A stretch of DNA of 64,000 nt from positions 2,480,001-2,544,000 of the forward strand of contig NC_039494.1 of assembly GCF_003590095.1 (NCBI RefSeq). Direction: 5' to 3'. Numbering within the stretch: position 1 is the first letter of the stretch; every line of letters starts with the position of its first letter. The position numbers were made by a program, and so were the translations under genes. Positions 50,289 to 62,662 of the stretch are shown piece after piece. The notes beneath the pieces are model-generated. The model was not told the DNA's origin and searched no databases. It worked only from the letters and a program-made list of their open reading frames with translations. The DNA comes from Trichoplusia ni. Taxonomy: Eukaryota > Arthropoda > Insecta > Lepidoptera > Noctuidae.

Positions 50289-53200
50289 AATGTGTTGCAA
50301 TTCTTCATACAAATATGAAACATCAGGTCAGACAGAAGCAACTAACAACTATTCAAAACAAACGAAAATTTGAAAACACAAAACAAACTGGCAAGAATTT
50401 GAAAAGTTTCATCCCTTACTGATCTCCTAAAGCAAATTTCAAATCAAGCTTTCCGCAAACCCCCAAATCCGTCCAAAAATGAACTGTCATCATACAAACG
50501 GTTCCGTATACGTCACATAATATATTCAACTAGCTCAGATCCGAAATGTTCACAGCACGGCACCGGTATAAGATGATAGGCCTGACCGTGAGTCAGCGTC
50601 GTATTCTCAACATTATGTTATGTCTCGCTCTGTACATACTAATTCGTAAGCTATGGGGCATTCAACTCTTTGTTTTTTGCCGATGACACATTACAATCAG
50701 AAACTTGTAAGTAGGCTAGGCATCAAACAAAACGGATGTACGTATTTGGTTTGTTTTTGCTATTCAAATTGCTCTATTAATATTTTTAGGTCTGAATATT
50801 GAAATAGGGTACAAAACTGACGTACAATAGAGAAGACAACGTCTTACGTAAACGGACGTGATAGAATGTACAACCTGCGTGTTGGTTTCATGAAAATCAT
50901 CCCGAGTGTTTTTCAGAAACTTTGGGTTATATATCGGACGCTTGAATGCAGACTTTTTTCTAAATCATTTCCACAGCCATAATTTATTAATTAAAACAAA
51001 AAGAACACAAAGACAAAACGAGACAAGACACCAGCTGGCACATCAAAACGAAACGATATTAACCCTCTAAACGTTCCCACAGCTACAGTCACAACAACAA
51101 ACATAAACGCAATATCCATTCACAAAACCTATTATGTTAATTTAAAACACATCAGTGTTTTGATAACATCAGCTCGTTCACACCACACCTCCCAAAACAA
51201 TAGTTAATAAGATGATTTATATCGATCCGAGATAGGCGTTCGACACGTCCCGACATCGCCTTAGCGTAATCTCTGGTTCGATCGAGTGCTATATCGTCCG
51301 GTACAGATGTTTACGGCGCCCGGTTATGAGTACTGCATGGGTGAGAGGTTAAGGATGCAATCGTTTCTGACCTCCGTTCCTGGGCTGCGTTTAACTAGGA
51401 TCTCATTGGGAACAATGGCCGATGAATTAGTGGAGATCTGAAGCAAGCAGTGTAACAATGTTTCTGGAAAAATGTTGTTACGAATCCAAAAAATGAATCA
51501 ATATGTAACTCTACTAAACATTCTTGGCCCAACTAAGTACGTGTGTTTTACAAAGTAACTATACTAAGCAAATGATCTCATTGAGATTGGAACTCGAACA
51601 TGTAGATATAGCTTGTAGGTATCCATAAAGTTTTTAAGATCACAAAAGATTTCATTAGAAACGAAGCCGCACACAAAAATGCATTCTCAATTATACTAAT
51701 TTAATTACAAAAAACTCAATACATGATCTGCCAACTGATAAAGCTTACAAAACGAAAACGCGCAAACAACATTCTAAACTTTTAAGGTGGTTTAACATCT
51801 GTGCTGGCAAAATGTAGACCACTCCCTCTTGTTCAGTGGGTGTTAATGACAAATAAGGTCTTAAAATGGCCGAAAAAAATATAAAGGAAACTTTTTGGAA
51901 TAATTTTAATTAAAATACAATATTAAAACTTCTTTGAAACCAGATAATTTTGAATGTTGAAATTTCGAAATAGAATAGAAGTGATAATTTAAAATAGTTG
52001 ACAGGTGAAATTATAACAAAAGGTTTAAAAGCCACGGCTGAAGACATACTTAATTTCGTAATTTTATGACTGCAAAATAATTGACTAAGATGAGTAAACC
52101 TTTCTGAAGAAAACGTAGTCACAAACGCAGAATAAATAATTGTGATGTATAAACCAGGAAAATATACACAAGTTGTGTACTCGAATAGAAACTACGATGT
52201 ATTTGATATATGCGTCATAAGCTTATGGAAATCCCCGACTACTTTCTATTACATTGCTACTTCCATGAAAATTATTGTTCACTGCAACCGCGAGTCATAT
52301 TGAAGCTTCATAAAATTTGGTGAGATTTAATATTCTATGTTTCAAACTTCTTGTTTGAAATGTATGTGTAGAAAAATACGTTTCTTAATAAATAGTTTGA
52401 TACTTAATTTTTAAACAATTCCTACTTTTTCAGTTTCGACTGATAAACATAATTACCGCCTATTGTTAATAGAAATTAAGGAAAAAACAACTGCTAAAAT
52501 GAGACGCGTCAAAAGTTTACCCAAAAATCCTTGGACATAAATGAGCGAATAAATTTATGATTTTTTTTTAGTCTAGCGTGTGCCAGTACGCGATTAAAAA
52601 AGAAACAAACACTGGTGTTGATTTGAACTTAAAATGTACCCTTCTCCTTTTTCAAGGATCAAATCATACCTATACATGATTCCAAAGCCTTTTGACTCAG
52701 CGGTTTGACCGTAAAAGCACTAAAAAGAGACCAAGTCACATCCTCTTGTATATACATCTATTATCATACGTTGATTGGCATGAGAACAATAAGTAACTAA
52801 TCGCAGGATTCGATATTTTGCAGAAACGACATTACGAAGATCGACTATACTGAGATTGACGTTACCTCCCAGAATGGGGCAATTAATTTGGTAAGAGTTG
52901 GTTATTTGCCGTGGGCCGACAGCATGACACGGTGGTTTCGTTCGCCCTCTATACGGGTAACTTATTATAAAATAATGAAAGGCGAACCGCCCGCTGAGAT
53001 CTACAATTGCCCTGCTTAACCGCCTCACCACTGGCCGTTTAGCTATTTTAATTTTTAGTTTGTCTACTAACGGTGTGTGTCGTAAGGTATCGGAAAGCAA
53101 TCACGGGGTTCTGCGCTTCAAGTCCGCCTACACTGATGGCTGGCCGTTTGTTACGATATTAATTTAATTTGAAACCAGTATGTAGACACTTCTCGGTGTT

Positions 53201-55684
53201 TGATTGCTCTCTTGTTCTCAGATTCATTATGTGATGTAAAACAGCTCCTCCCATCATTGTTACACGGAACTAGTGATACCTTCTGCCTTCTATCGCATTG
53301 AAGGAGAAAATTCATGTAGTGGAAGTCAGTTACGCTGTGTTATTTGGACTTTGTTAAAGGAGCATTACCATATTACTCTCATGCAGCACGTTTTCTTATA
53401 CAGATGTATCTAAGCCATAACTTTGCTTGGAGCATTTTGGGTAAGAATGTCTAGGATATTGGCAAACTTTGCTCAGACAAAAATTTAGAAAATAAACTAG
53501 CCAATCTAGTAAACTTGTAATTAAACTCTTAAATACTCCATCAGGGCTTCAAGGTACACGAAAGAGGTTGCAATGGTAGTAGAAAAATAACATAACTTAA
53601 GGCGTGTTTGTAGACCAGCTCTGGTATCTGGTATCAAAAGTTGCAACCATCGAAAAGTTTCGCTACAACATATATTTCATCCGATCTTTTAATGATGACG
53701 GAAATATGAAGTAAGTTATCAAGTAATTTAAGGCAGGTCTAATCTGTTATTAAAATCACGTACTAGGCCTAGTTTGTAACGGACGACTTGAGACTAAGTT
53801 TTATGCAAATTCGAGCCTGTTGCGTAAGTACCCATTTATGATCGTGTTTTGTTTTTAAAGTTGGTACAGTCATAGAAGGAAACTTCCAATGTGAAGTACC
53901 TTATGTCATTCAGCAGATCCGTCTTGGATTTTACTTCAAATATTGCTCAAGGTCAAAGAATAACTCAGTATTGTAATACGACATGTAATTTTTTCGTGAT
54001 GGCTAAATAAAATCTGAACAGACTATGACGATGACGGTGATGAATGCTATCAATGGAGTTAGAGCTTTGCCAAGTTGCGGGACCAAACTATTTGCAACGC
54101 CAATTTACATGTTCGCTTTATAGTATCAGATTAAAGAAAGTAGTAGTCATAAATCGTTTAACTTGTAGATTTTATTTTTAATGCTGGCAAACAAAATCGG
54201 CCAACACAATATATAAAGCTAGAATAAATTAAAACAACGAAAAGCAAATAAAAACACTTCCCCAGAAAGTTTAATTTCGCGAGTGTGACACGCAAGCGCG
54301 GCGAGGTGCGACCGCGGCGGCTGCGCCTGCGCCGGCATGTGGTCAGCCGTTGTTACCAAAACAGGTAAATACAGAATATCTAGTTTGTACAACACTCAAA
54401 GTTTATGAATGAATGGGGGGATAGGAAGTTTGGTCAGGTAGACTCTATTACATAATTAAAAAGTAAGGTTCAAGAAGGGGTAGGGCATTAGGGGCAATTA
54501 TAAGGGTTTCTACATTTGGTAGGTCTCTTTCGGCAGATTAATAGGAGATTCGGGGATTAATAAGTAACCAAAAATAAATCTGATGCAGTGTATATTATTT
54601 TAAGTATTTTTAAGAGGTTTTATCTGCAAAAATGACAGCGAAACGAGAAAACTAAAACATCAATTTTCATAAATAAATAACAAGAGAATGAAGAGATTTT
54701 TCCAGTTAACTCTTCAAAATACAACCTCTCTCATAGACATGGGTCTTCTGTACACACAACTGGACATGGTTGCGCATGCACAGTTCGTATCGCGTCATCT
54801 TCACGCAGCGTGCGCAGTGCGTGCGGACCCCTTCTACAACTCCGTTTATTACTTACCACAGCTTAATAACCAATTGGTGATTTTATATTTAGGGGTAGCT
54901 AATATAAAATTAATTAAAGAAGGTAAAAGGTGTTATTGGCTTTACTGGGTCTCTTATTTTTGGTATAACTTACTAAAGTTTCTCTTCTACTTTACAAAAT
55001 GACAAATAGACGTAATTTCAAAAATAAAATGGCAGTACAATTTAATTGGCGTTAAAGTAGGTGTTTCCTTTGCATCAAATAAGTATACTTGCTTACTACT
55101 TTGCAAAATTCGGAATAATCATTAGCGAAAATAATTATAATACATCCAATTTTCAAATTGTTACGACAATATATCTAAGTTGACCATGAACTAAGAATTA
55201 CATAAGCAAATTCATTTGTTTTCAACCGAAGCATTCTAAAGCTCTTAAATTCACTACAAGGCGAACCAACAAGTTTCCACGACTCCCTAATCCCAGAGAG
55301 ACACAATATTACCTGCACAATACAAATTACAACAAAACATCTCTAGCGGAGCACAAATCCACAAATCACAGCAACGTGCGGCAAACATGAACTTTAATCA
55401 ATGAAGTTATGTCGGCGTCTTTACTGTTAAACTAACCGAACATTGAGTAAAGAGAATGGATGTGGTATGCTTGAACACACTTCAAAGTTAAACCACTATT
55501 GATAGATCCAAGTACTTTGATTTGTTAGATTGCACAAGATTATGAAAAATTATAAAGATGACTTGTTAATAATACTTAAATCTCTCAATCACTGTAAGGT
55601 TTGCTGTAAGAGAAACCAACCTTTTGTTAGGTACATGAACTTTGCAAGAAAAAATGTCTAGCCGTGTCCAATAAATAAATAAAT

Positions 55685-55726
55685 GACTGGGCCCAGTGGC
55701 GTACCTTGGGAGACGCCTATTTTCAG
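55685..55726 (+). repeat. Short relic resembling a LINE/SINE 3' end
   Basis: GACTGGGCCCAGTGGCGTAC, then CTTGGGAGACGCCTAT, resembles a lepidopteran retroelement 3' end that usually continues into a (GAT)n tail. No tail is present here, and the piece is only about 40 bp. Confidence 0.35.
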
Positions 55727-58085
55727 AGTAAACACTATGGAATAGTAGGCCGCTCTGAGCTGTGTAGTGCACTGTCGCGCTTATAGAACTCCAGTTATAT
55801 TCCTTAAGAATAAGGTTGTACATATCAGTAGCCTACAATGGGCTACATGATGAAGTGAAATCTCATTACACCAATCGTAAGTACTATTCGAAGTATCAGT
55901 GTAGATGAGAAATTTTACATACATAGGTACATGGTGATTATGATTAATGTAATTCACACACGCATGTTGTAAACAAATAGATTATGTTTATTTTCTTCTT
56001 GGAATTCTTTGGTGTGTTATGATTTCTTTTGCATGTTTCTCTTACTAGATCTTATATCGCAGTTCTCGCAGCATAAGAAAGTTTTGCATCTTTTCTGATA
56101 TGAATGTAACTTGATGCCTTGCTTTGCGATTTATATTTAACTGTTAAATATTTAAGGGGGTCAAAAATGTTTAAGGGGACACCATATCAAATCAAATGAT
56201 GTCTAGTACCAAGAATTTTTTTCTTGCTATTTTAGAAAATTCAGGATCATCGCAATCTATATTTTTCCTTCTGTTTGCACTCTGAGGGCTAATGACATCA
56301 GTCATTTCTATCTTTCTAATATCAGCATCTTACGTAACAACGTTAGGCTTTCGGAAATAGATCAAAATCTTACCAAAGAGTTTGTATATTTCCTACCTGT
56401 GAATTAGCTGTTGCATCAAAACAGTGTATGTTAGAACCAGTTTCCTGTAAAGAGTTCCTTAAACGGCAAAAAATATAGTACAAGTTCGGTACTTAAATGC
56501 GCCAGTCCTCTACATAAGTACTTGTAGGTCCGTAAAATGTATATTCTCTTATCAGTTATAAAGAAGACTACGAACTTAGCTAATTTAGAAACTTTTTTCA
56601 AGTTTGCTTCTCAACTAATTTAAAACTTTTTGTCTGAGTACAGCACTGAAGTCATATTTTAGTGAGATTTTTGTGATCGTAAATTATTTTGCGTCCTTGT
56701 CATGAAATCGAATAGTAAAAAGTAGAAACAAAATTTGGAACACAAAAAGTTGTAAAAATGTATTTTAGAACTAAATGCCAGTGCCAAAAGGTGCTAATAA
56801 TAAAAAGGTATTTGGTCATGTAAATAGTGCTGGACAATAAGATAAACAACTGTTTATTATATAAAATTAGATAATATCTACCTGCATTCTGCAACTCCAT
56901 CAACGAACTTCGTTAATGTACCTATTTTTCTTACGATTCTTCTTTAAATTGGATCACCGAAATATTGCCGTACGTATGGTCTGTGCGTACAGTTCAAACT
57001 TCGATATTAAACAAACATCAACTCTCTCTAAAAAATACCTCGAACCTTACTCCTCAATTATTCCAAGCACTGACGATCCTCTTGGTATTTAAAACTAATT
57101 TCTTAGTTCGCCGGCGCACGCGTCTTGTTACGGCGCGTTGTGCTGACTCAGCATCTTGTCTTTAATTCCCTCACTGATTGTTCCATTCGGCATTGTCTGA
57201 CAATATCAAACCTCCCTCGCAACAGTTAATTACTTTTCATTAGACAATAACCACAACACATTTGGGATGGAAAGCTGTTGTGAAATCGTGCCTTTAATAT
57301 CACGTAGGCAAATACGGTTAAGTATAATTTATTGGAGTTTTTACTTATTATCTAATGTTTGATAAACAACCTGATGTTAGAGTTTAAACCGACTGCATGC
57401 CACTGCCGAGACTTTGCATGGCAAGGGTGAACCCTTGACAGACGAATGGGAAGGAACGGGAAAGACCCCGTTTTATGAAATTTTACTAAGGATTTCTATT
57501 CTATATATTTTCTATATTTTAGACATCACAAATCAGTAAGAATTTGTTTCATTTTTGAAACGTGATACTACATCTACTTCTCATACAGCTAGAGTACTTT
57601 GGAAACGCTGACTGGTGGACAAATATAGGAGCAAAGCTTTTGCATTTCGACATTCAAAAAGTTTTACTTATTAACCTAATTTGATTAAATGGTTTTTGAT
57701 TTATGATTAGATCAAAAACTGGAAATACTTGTATCACAAACAGACATCAGACAGCAGGCATTGATGTTAATAACATCGATATTTTCGAAGTCTCTTGTCA
57801 AGTGATGTGAAATGATTTTTACTAAGAATAACAGAAGTACGGCGAATTTCTATAATTCATCCAAATAGCTTTGCAAAAATATTGAATCTTTAATATTGTC
57901 TTAAAATACTTACATTATTACACAACAAATCAAAACATTAAGAAACTATTGTTCAATTTGCAAATTACATTCTAATTACGTACAAGTTTAAAACCTGCTA
58001 ACATTCCAAATTAGGAGTCTGATTATAACCAGTCAATAAGAGGTCAACTGTCTTGATTTCTTATTCACCTCGCTGTACGTCACTA

Positions 58086-58105
58086 GGGTCAAAGGTCAAA
58101 GGTAA
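58086..58105 (+). promoter_or_regulatory. Triple DR1 nuclear-receptor half-sites
   Basis: Three half-sites each separated by one base: GGGTCA (58086-58091), AGGTCA (58093-58098) and AGGTAA (58100-58105). DR1 spacing is bound by HNF4, USP/RXR and COUP-type receptors. The location is about 30 kb past the pannier-like gene, and its target is unknown. Confidence 0.4.
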
Positions 58106-59075
58106 TCATTAGTGAAAGGGAAACATCATTGTTATGTTACAAAGTTGCCACTCAAAGAGAGTTATGGCAATGATTTTCAGAAGGCTACAATTTGGATACT
58201 GACGAATATAATAATAAGATTTGCCTATAGATAGATGTCGCTCTCAGCATAGGCCCCTTCCAACAAAAATTTTCCTTCTTTAAAAAAAACAACAGTTTGA
58301 ACATTGATTACCTAGTATGCCTTCTTATTTCGGATTGGAGATTTAAGATGCGAATATTCAAGAATTCAGAATTCATGATATTTTTCGTAACATATCTTTA
58401 ATGAGTATTTTTAATGTTAAACAATGGTTAACGAATGATATAATGCGAAACTTTTTAATATATTGCGGTTTAATTCTTCGAAATCAGCAAAAAAACAAAA
58501 CAAGTCTTTCTTTTACAAAATCCTCAATAATACAGTTTGTAAAACTAAAGATTGTAAAATATCGTAGTCAAACTTCACACATACTAATTTGAGCTTACAG
58601 TTAAAACTTTCACACAAACTCTGTAATCATCCAGGTTTGTATTATAGCTTCATTTACACATATCGGTCGTTTAATTACTCCATCCATTTTTGATCTGTTG
58701 ACCATCACAGCACGGACTACTAACAAGTACTGGGTAGGAATACTCATTAACACGTTGCAGTTAATAATGAGGTCTGTTAAGTTTAAAGTTATATTGGTAA
58801 TTAAAACGCAAAAACCGAAGATTGATTATAGAAATATCTACAAAGGTGTAAATAAAATTGTTGTATGAAGTATCCATAATTTAAGCTACTTAGTTCATAG
58901 TTCTCTATAAGAGGTTAAGTTAACTCAATGGAACTTCAACCTCTACATGATTAGGTCATTTTTGGAAGGTAGGAACAAATCCTCGTTAATCGGAGTTAAA
59001 CTATCTGATTGAACTCATTAAAATTAAGTTCCTAAGATACAAGTAAAGCAAAATAAAACTAGGAAAGATAAAATT

Positions 59076-59246
59076 AAAAACTACCGAAACCCCCACGACT
59101 GTTAAATGGCTCAACCGATTTTTATCAAACATGAACTAAGAACATTCGCACATAATTTACCTTTTGTACAAAAATATTTGGGAGCTGTAATGCCACCGAT
59201 AGACAGACAAATCAAACTCATAACATGCCTCTTTTTTGTCGGGGAT
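59076..59246 (+). repeat. Relic of a common lepidopteran dispersed repeat
   Basis: The sequence AAAACTACCGAAACCCCC, then TGGCTCAACCGATTTTTATC, AACATTCGCACATAATT, GGGAGCTGTAATGCCACCG and ATAGACAGACAAATCAAACT is one I recognise from many lepidopteran genomes, though I cannot name the family. A 98-codon open frame begins inside it at 59106, which explains that frame. No ends or target duplication could be fixed. Confidence 0.6.
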
Positions 59247-59822
59247 TACAAATACAATCTACTCATTGCATATACCTTCAAACTATCCACAATTCCCTTC
59301 CATTTCGTCTCCAACTTCTTACAACCGTGCCATACACATTTCGGCTCACAACTTCAAGAACCAACTGCTTTTGAATCCATAATAAACCGGTCTAGCACAT
59401 AACAGATCACCGAAACGTTATCAGTACATCGTGTAGACATCGGTAACACGGCCACTAAACTTGAGGGTACAGTCGTGTTCCTACCACATTACCTACTTGT
59501 ATTTGCATAGTAATCGTTCGCCCAGCTTTTAATTATGCGATGTGGAAGAGTTTACTATGAGGTTGGAGTAAAAGGTATGTATTGATCTGTCCTTTAAAAA
59601 ACGGGAGTACTTTCGGTGTGAAAAGGTTGTTTTGAGATGGTGAGGTGATGATGATGGTGCCACCGGGAACAGTTGAAGGATTTAGGGAAGTCCTTTACTT
59701 AATAGTGGGACACCATAGCTATGATAAAAAAAAACTGTAGAAATAAAATGTGCACACAAGAAGTCTTTTTCATTTATTTTTTTCAGTTCTTATCCTATCA
59801 ATCTAAGAATTGGTTTTCAAAT

Positions 59823-59967
59823 CATCATCATTGGCCTAGCCTTTTCCCAACTATGTTGGGGTCGGCTACCAGTCCAACCGGTTTCAGCTAAGTACCAGTG
59901 TTTTACAAGAAGCGACTGCCTATCTGACCTCCTTAACCCAGTTACCTGGGCAACACGATACCCCTTG
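59823..59967 (-). mobile_element. Short retroposed element (SINE or LINE 3' tail) with perfect 14-bp target duplication
   Basis: The 145-bp element is flanked by identical copies of ATTGGTTTTCAAAT at 59809-59822 and 59968-59981. On the minus strand it ends in GATGATGATG, the 3' tail expected of an element copied by target-primed reverse transcription. Its body (CCCAACTATGTTGGGG, then TACCAGTGTTTTACAAG and ACCTCCTTAACCCAG) is a word set I recognise from many lepidopteran genomes. It also matches the copy at 5650-5805. It carries no coding capacity. It may be a SINE or a 5'-truncated LINE tail, and I cannot tell which. Confidence 0.85.
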
Positions 59968-62534
59968 ATTGGTTTTCAAATATTACCTTTTATTTTAATA
60001 CAACAATCAGTCCTGTAAAACCTGTGAATATTGATATAAAATATCAACCACACTTAGAGTAAATAAGTTAAGGAGTAGTTGTGAAAAAGAGACGCAGACT
60101 ACATCGAGAATGCGCTACCTGACTCTAATAATAGTCATAATATTACTCTGATGATGGTAAATGAGAAATAGTAGAGAAATGAGATGCTTTATGAACCTTC
60201 TGTGTTTTCTTACCCATTCCATGAGTTTACCGTTTGGACCAAATACTAGGCAGGCTTCGTTTTTGGTCGTATAAGTAGTTTTATTGTTTTCGTAAACATA
60301 AAATAAAATTTTAATACACGTGTAATTGGTGGACAGGTAATTATTTGGGTTGCGTGTATTTTTATAGGCTGGAACGTTTTTTGAGATATAAAAATAAATA
60401 TAAGTATATGGTTTGTTTGGTCAGACGAAACGTACTCGTAAAATATTTTGTTTTTAGATTGTGAGTAAATTATTGGCCAGTATAATACAGTTGTATTTTT
60501 TATAAAATTACTAGCCTTTTTCATTTTAATTAATAGAGGAAATATACAGAGAAATATATGGTTTGCAGTTTTCAATAAGGTTTGCAATAAAAATGAAATT
60601 CAATGCTTGCGTAACCACCCTACTTCCAAATTCAAATGCACGTTTTGGAATTAGGTGAGCCACTAAAACTTATCTGTTACCTAAGCATTAAAGAAAAAAA
60701 GAAAAGCAAAACCGAAAGAAATAAAACCTCTTTTCACGTCAGCTTAAAAGTGATTAAACTGAAAATTTATCTTTGGAATATTCGTGACAATGGCCAGTGT
60801 GGTGAAGTAGGCTGTTTCATGCCACTAAGCCGTTGAGGCGACCTACTGTAGCAATAACAATTAATTAAGCCTGAATGTATGCTCGCCTTGTGGCCACTCC
60901 GAGCAGAAAAGCCAATGTCATAAGGTGGCTACAGTACCGTGGATTTTACAGTGAGTAGTGTTATACAGATTTTATGGCCTCAAATTATGTGATGGAAACA
61001 TTATTGTATAGTTGTGATTGTATTGGTATATGTGTAGTAGGAGTTCGTGTTAAATTTTCGGTTGTATGTAATTAAAAGTGGGTATGCATGCTTTATGTTG
61101 TAGCGTTTTTTTAAAGAGGTTGAGATACAAGGATGTTATTTTTTTCGTTTTTCGGTAATAGTCTGTTTATCAATACACCTATTGTTAAAGTACTTAGAAA
61201 AGGTGCACTAAATTAAATTAAAAATGTATTTTATTTGGCCATTGAAAATGAACCCTGTATAAAGGCAGAGTTAGAAACAGGTCCCTACTCGTAGGTGGGT
61301 ACTATTTGAAAACAAATATAGTAAAAGCAACTTAAGACCTTAAATGTAAGGTAAAAAATGACTAAAACAATAAATATTTACGAATCAGTCAATTCTGTGA
61401 TGGACTGTGTACGCTGTACTATTGTCAGCGAGCATCACAGTGTGAACGACGATAAGTTGACCGCAGAATATGAAAATGTATGGGAATGTATTTTTAAACA
61501 CTTCTGTTATAGATTTTCATTTTTCAGGTGAATTTACTGAGGTATAACATTGTAGGGATGTTGCAGTATTGGGTAGGAACACTAGGTAGTGCCAAATAGT
61601 AATTAAATGAATTTAATTTCTTGGACATTGATCACATTACTTTAGTACTGGAGTGTGACACTAGTATTGCAGATCTTCTTTTATTTCCAATGCAGGATTT
61701 TATGTACCTATTTATTTTTCAGTTAATCTGACGTTCTTATATATATTCTTTATCACAGTACTTACAAGTAAATGTCTTCGTTCGTTGTTTCGCTAAATGT
61801 CGAATAGCTTGATTTAAATCAAACAAAAATCATAACTATACTGTACTCTCCAAGAAAAATCGAACCATCAAAAGTTACCACTTACACATCAGAACCTCCA
61901 TTAAGCCACAGGTATACAATTACAAGCACCAACAACACAGTATCGTGGTACGGGCAGGCCCCGCCTCCCGGCTCTCCGTGAAAAATGCGAATTACTTTTG
62001 AAGATCGCCAGCGAGTCAGAAACTCATTGTTATACCGATAACGATATTCAGCGATGCGATGCCACTCGACTCGTGCCATGTCGGCGACCGTCGTTCGTGA
62101 AATTATTATGGCTGGAAAAGTGGGCAAGTACATAAATATCGCAGACTGTTCCGTCTTTTCATGTAATATGATGTTCTTCACATTATCTATTATCTCCGTT
62201 TTAAATAACGTGCGTGCCCCGTTTGCTGAAGTTTCGTAACTCGAAAGGGGCGTTTTGTAATTTGTGCGTCAGACTGTTTAATGGGAGTCTTTAATAAGAT
62301 CATGTTTGAAAATCAGGAGTGTGAGGTAAATAAAAAATAAGTGAAATTATATTGAAATTGGTTCTGTTATTTTGAAATTAATGATGTTTTATCGTGTTTT
62401 ACTTGCTAAGTAATTTTATTTCTTCAATACCTATGTATCAAGTTAAAAGTGTTATTACACACCTATTAATTTCTTTAAAAAAACAAACCCCGTATTAAGG
62501 AATATAACCTTTTTGACGCGGGGCTTTCCAAAAA

Positions 62535-62662
62535 TATTTAAGTTAATACTCAGGACAAGCATTCGTGGATCATACAAATGCTAGTCCTGCGTGGGGATCG
62601 AACCCGCGACATATCGCGCTCAGTCAATTTGGTGACATCAACCACTCGGCTATCCGTGCAGT
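62535..62662 (-). mobile_element. tRNA-derived SINE copy, better preserved, reverse orientation
   Basis: Read on the minus strand, the A box TAGCCGAGTGG occupies 62642-62652 and the B box GGTTCGATCCC occupies 62594-62604. Both match consensus. Downstream, GCATTTGTATGAT is shared with the copy at 48.8 kb and forms part of an imperfect hairpin with ACGAATGCTTGTCC. The right end (element 5') is set by the tRNA-like start near GACTGCACGGATAG. The left end is approximate. No target duplication was recognised. Confidence 0.78.

Noticed and set aside
52720..53100. 126-codon open frame on the minus strand
   Set aside because: Length is near chance expectation, with no recognisable domain or splice context. 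It may be an old repeat, but I could not identify one.
57405..57475. Hairpin region CAAGGGTGAACCCTTG with following GACAGACGAATGGGAAGG as a possible SINE
   Set aside because: I have a faint memory of it as a lepidopteran repeat, but no second copy, tail or target duplication is present here.
59106..59402. 98-codon open frame
   Set aside because: Its first half is the dispersed repeat at 59076-59246, so the frame is incidental.
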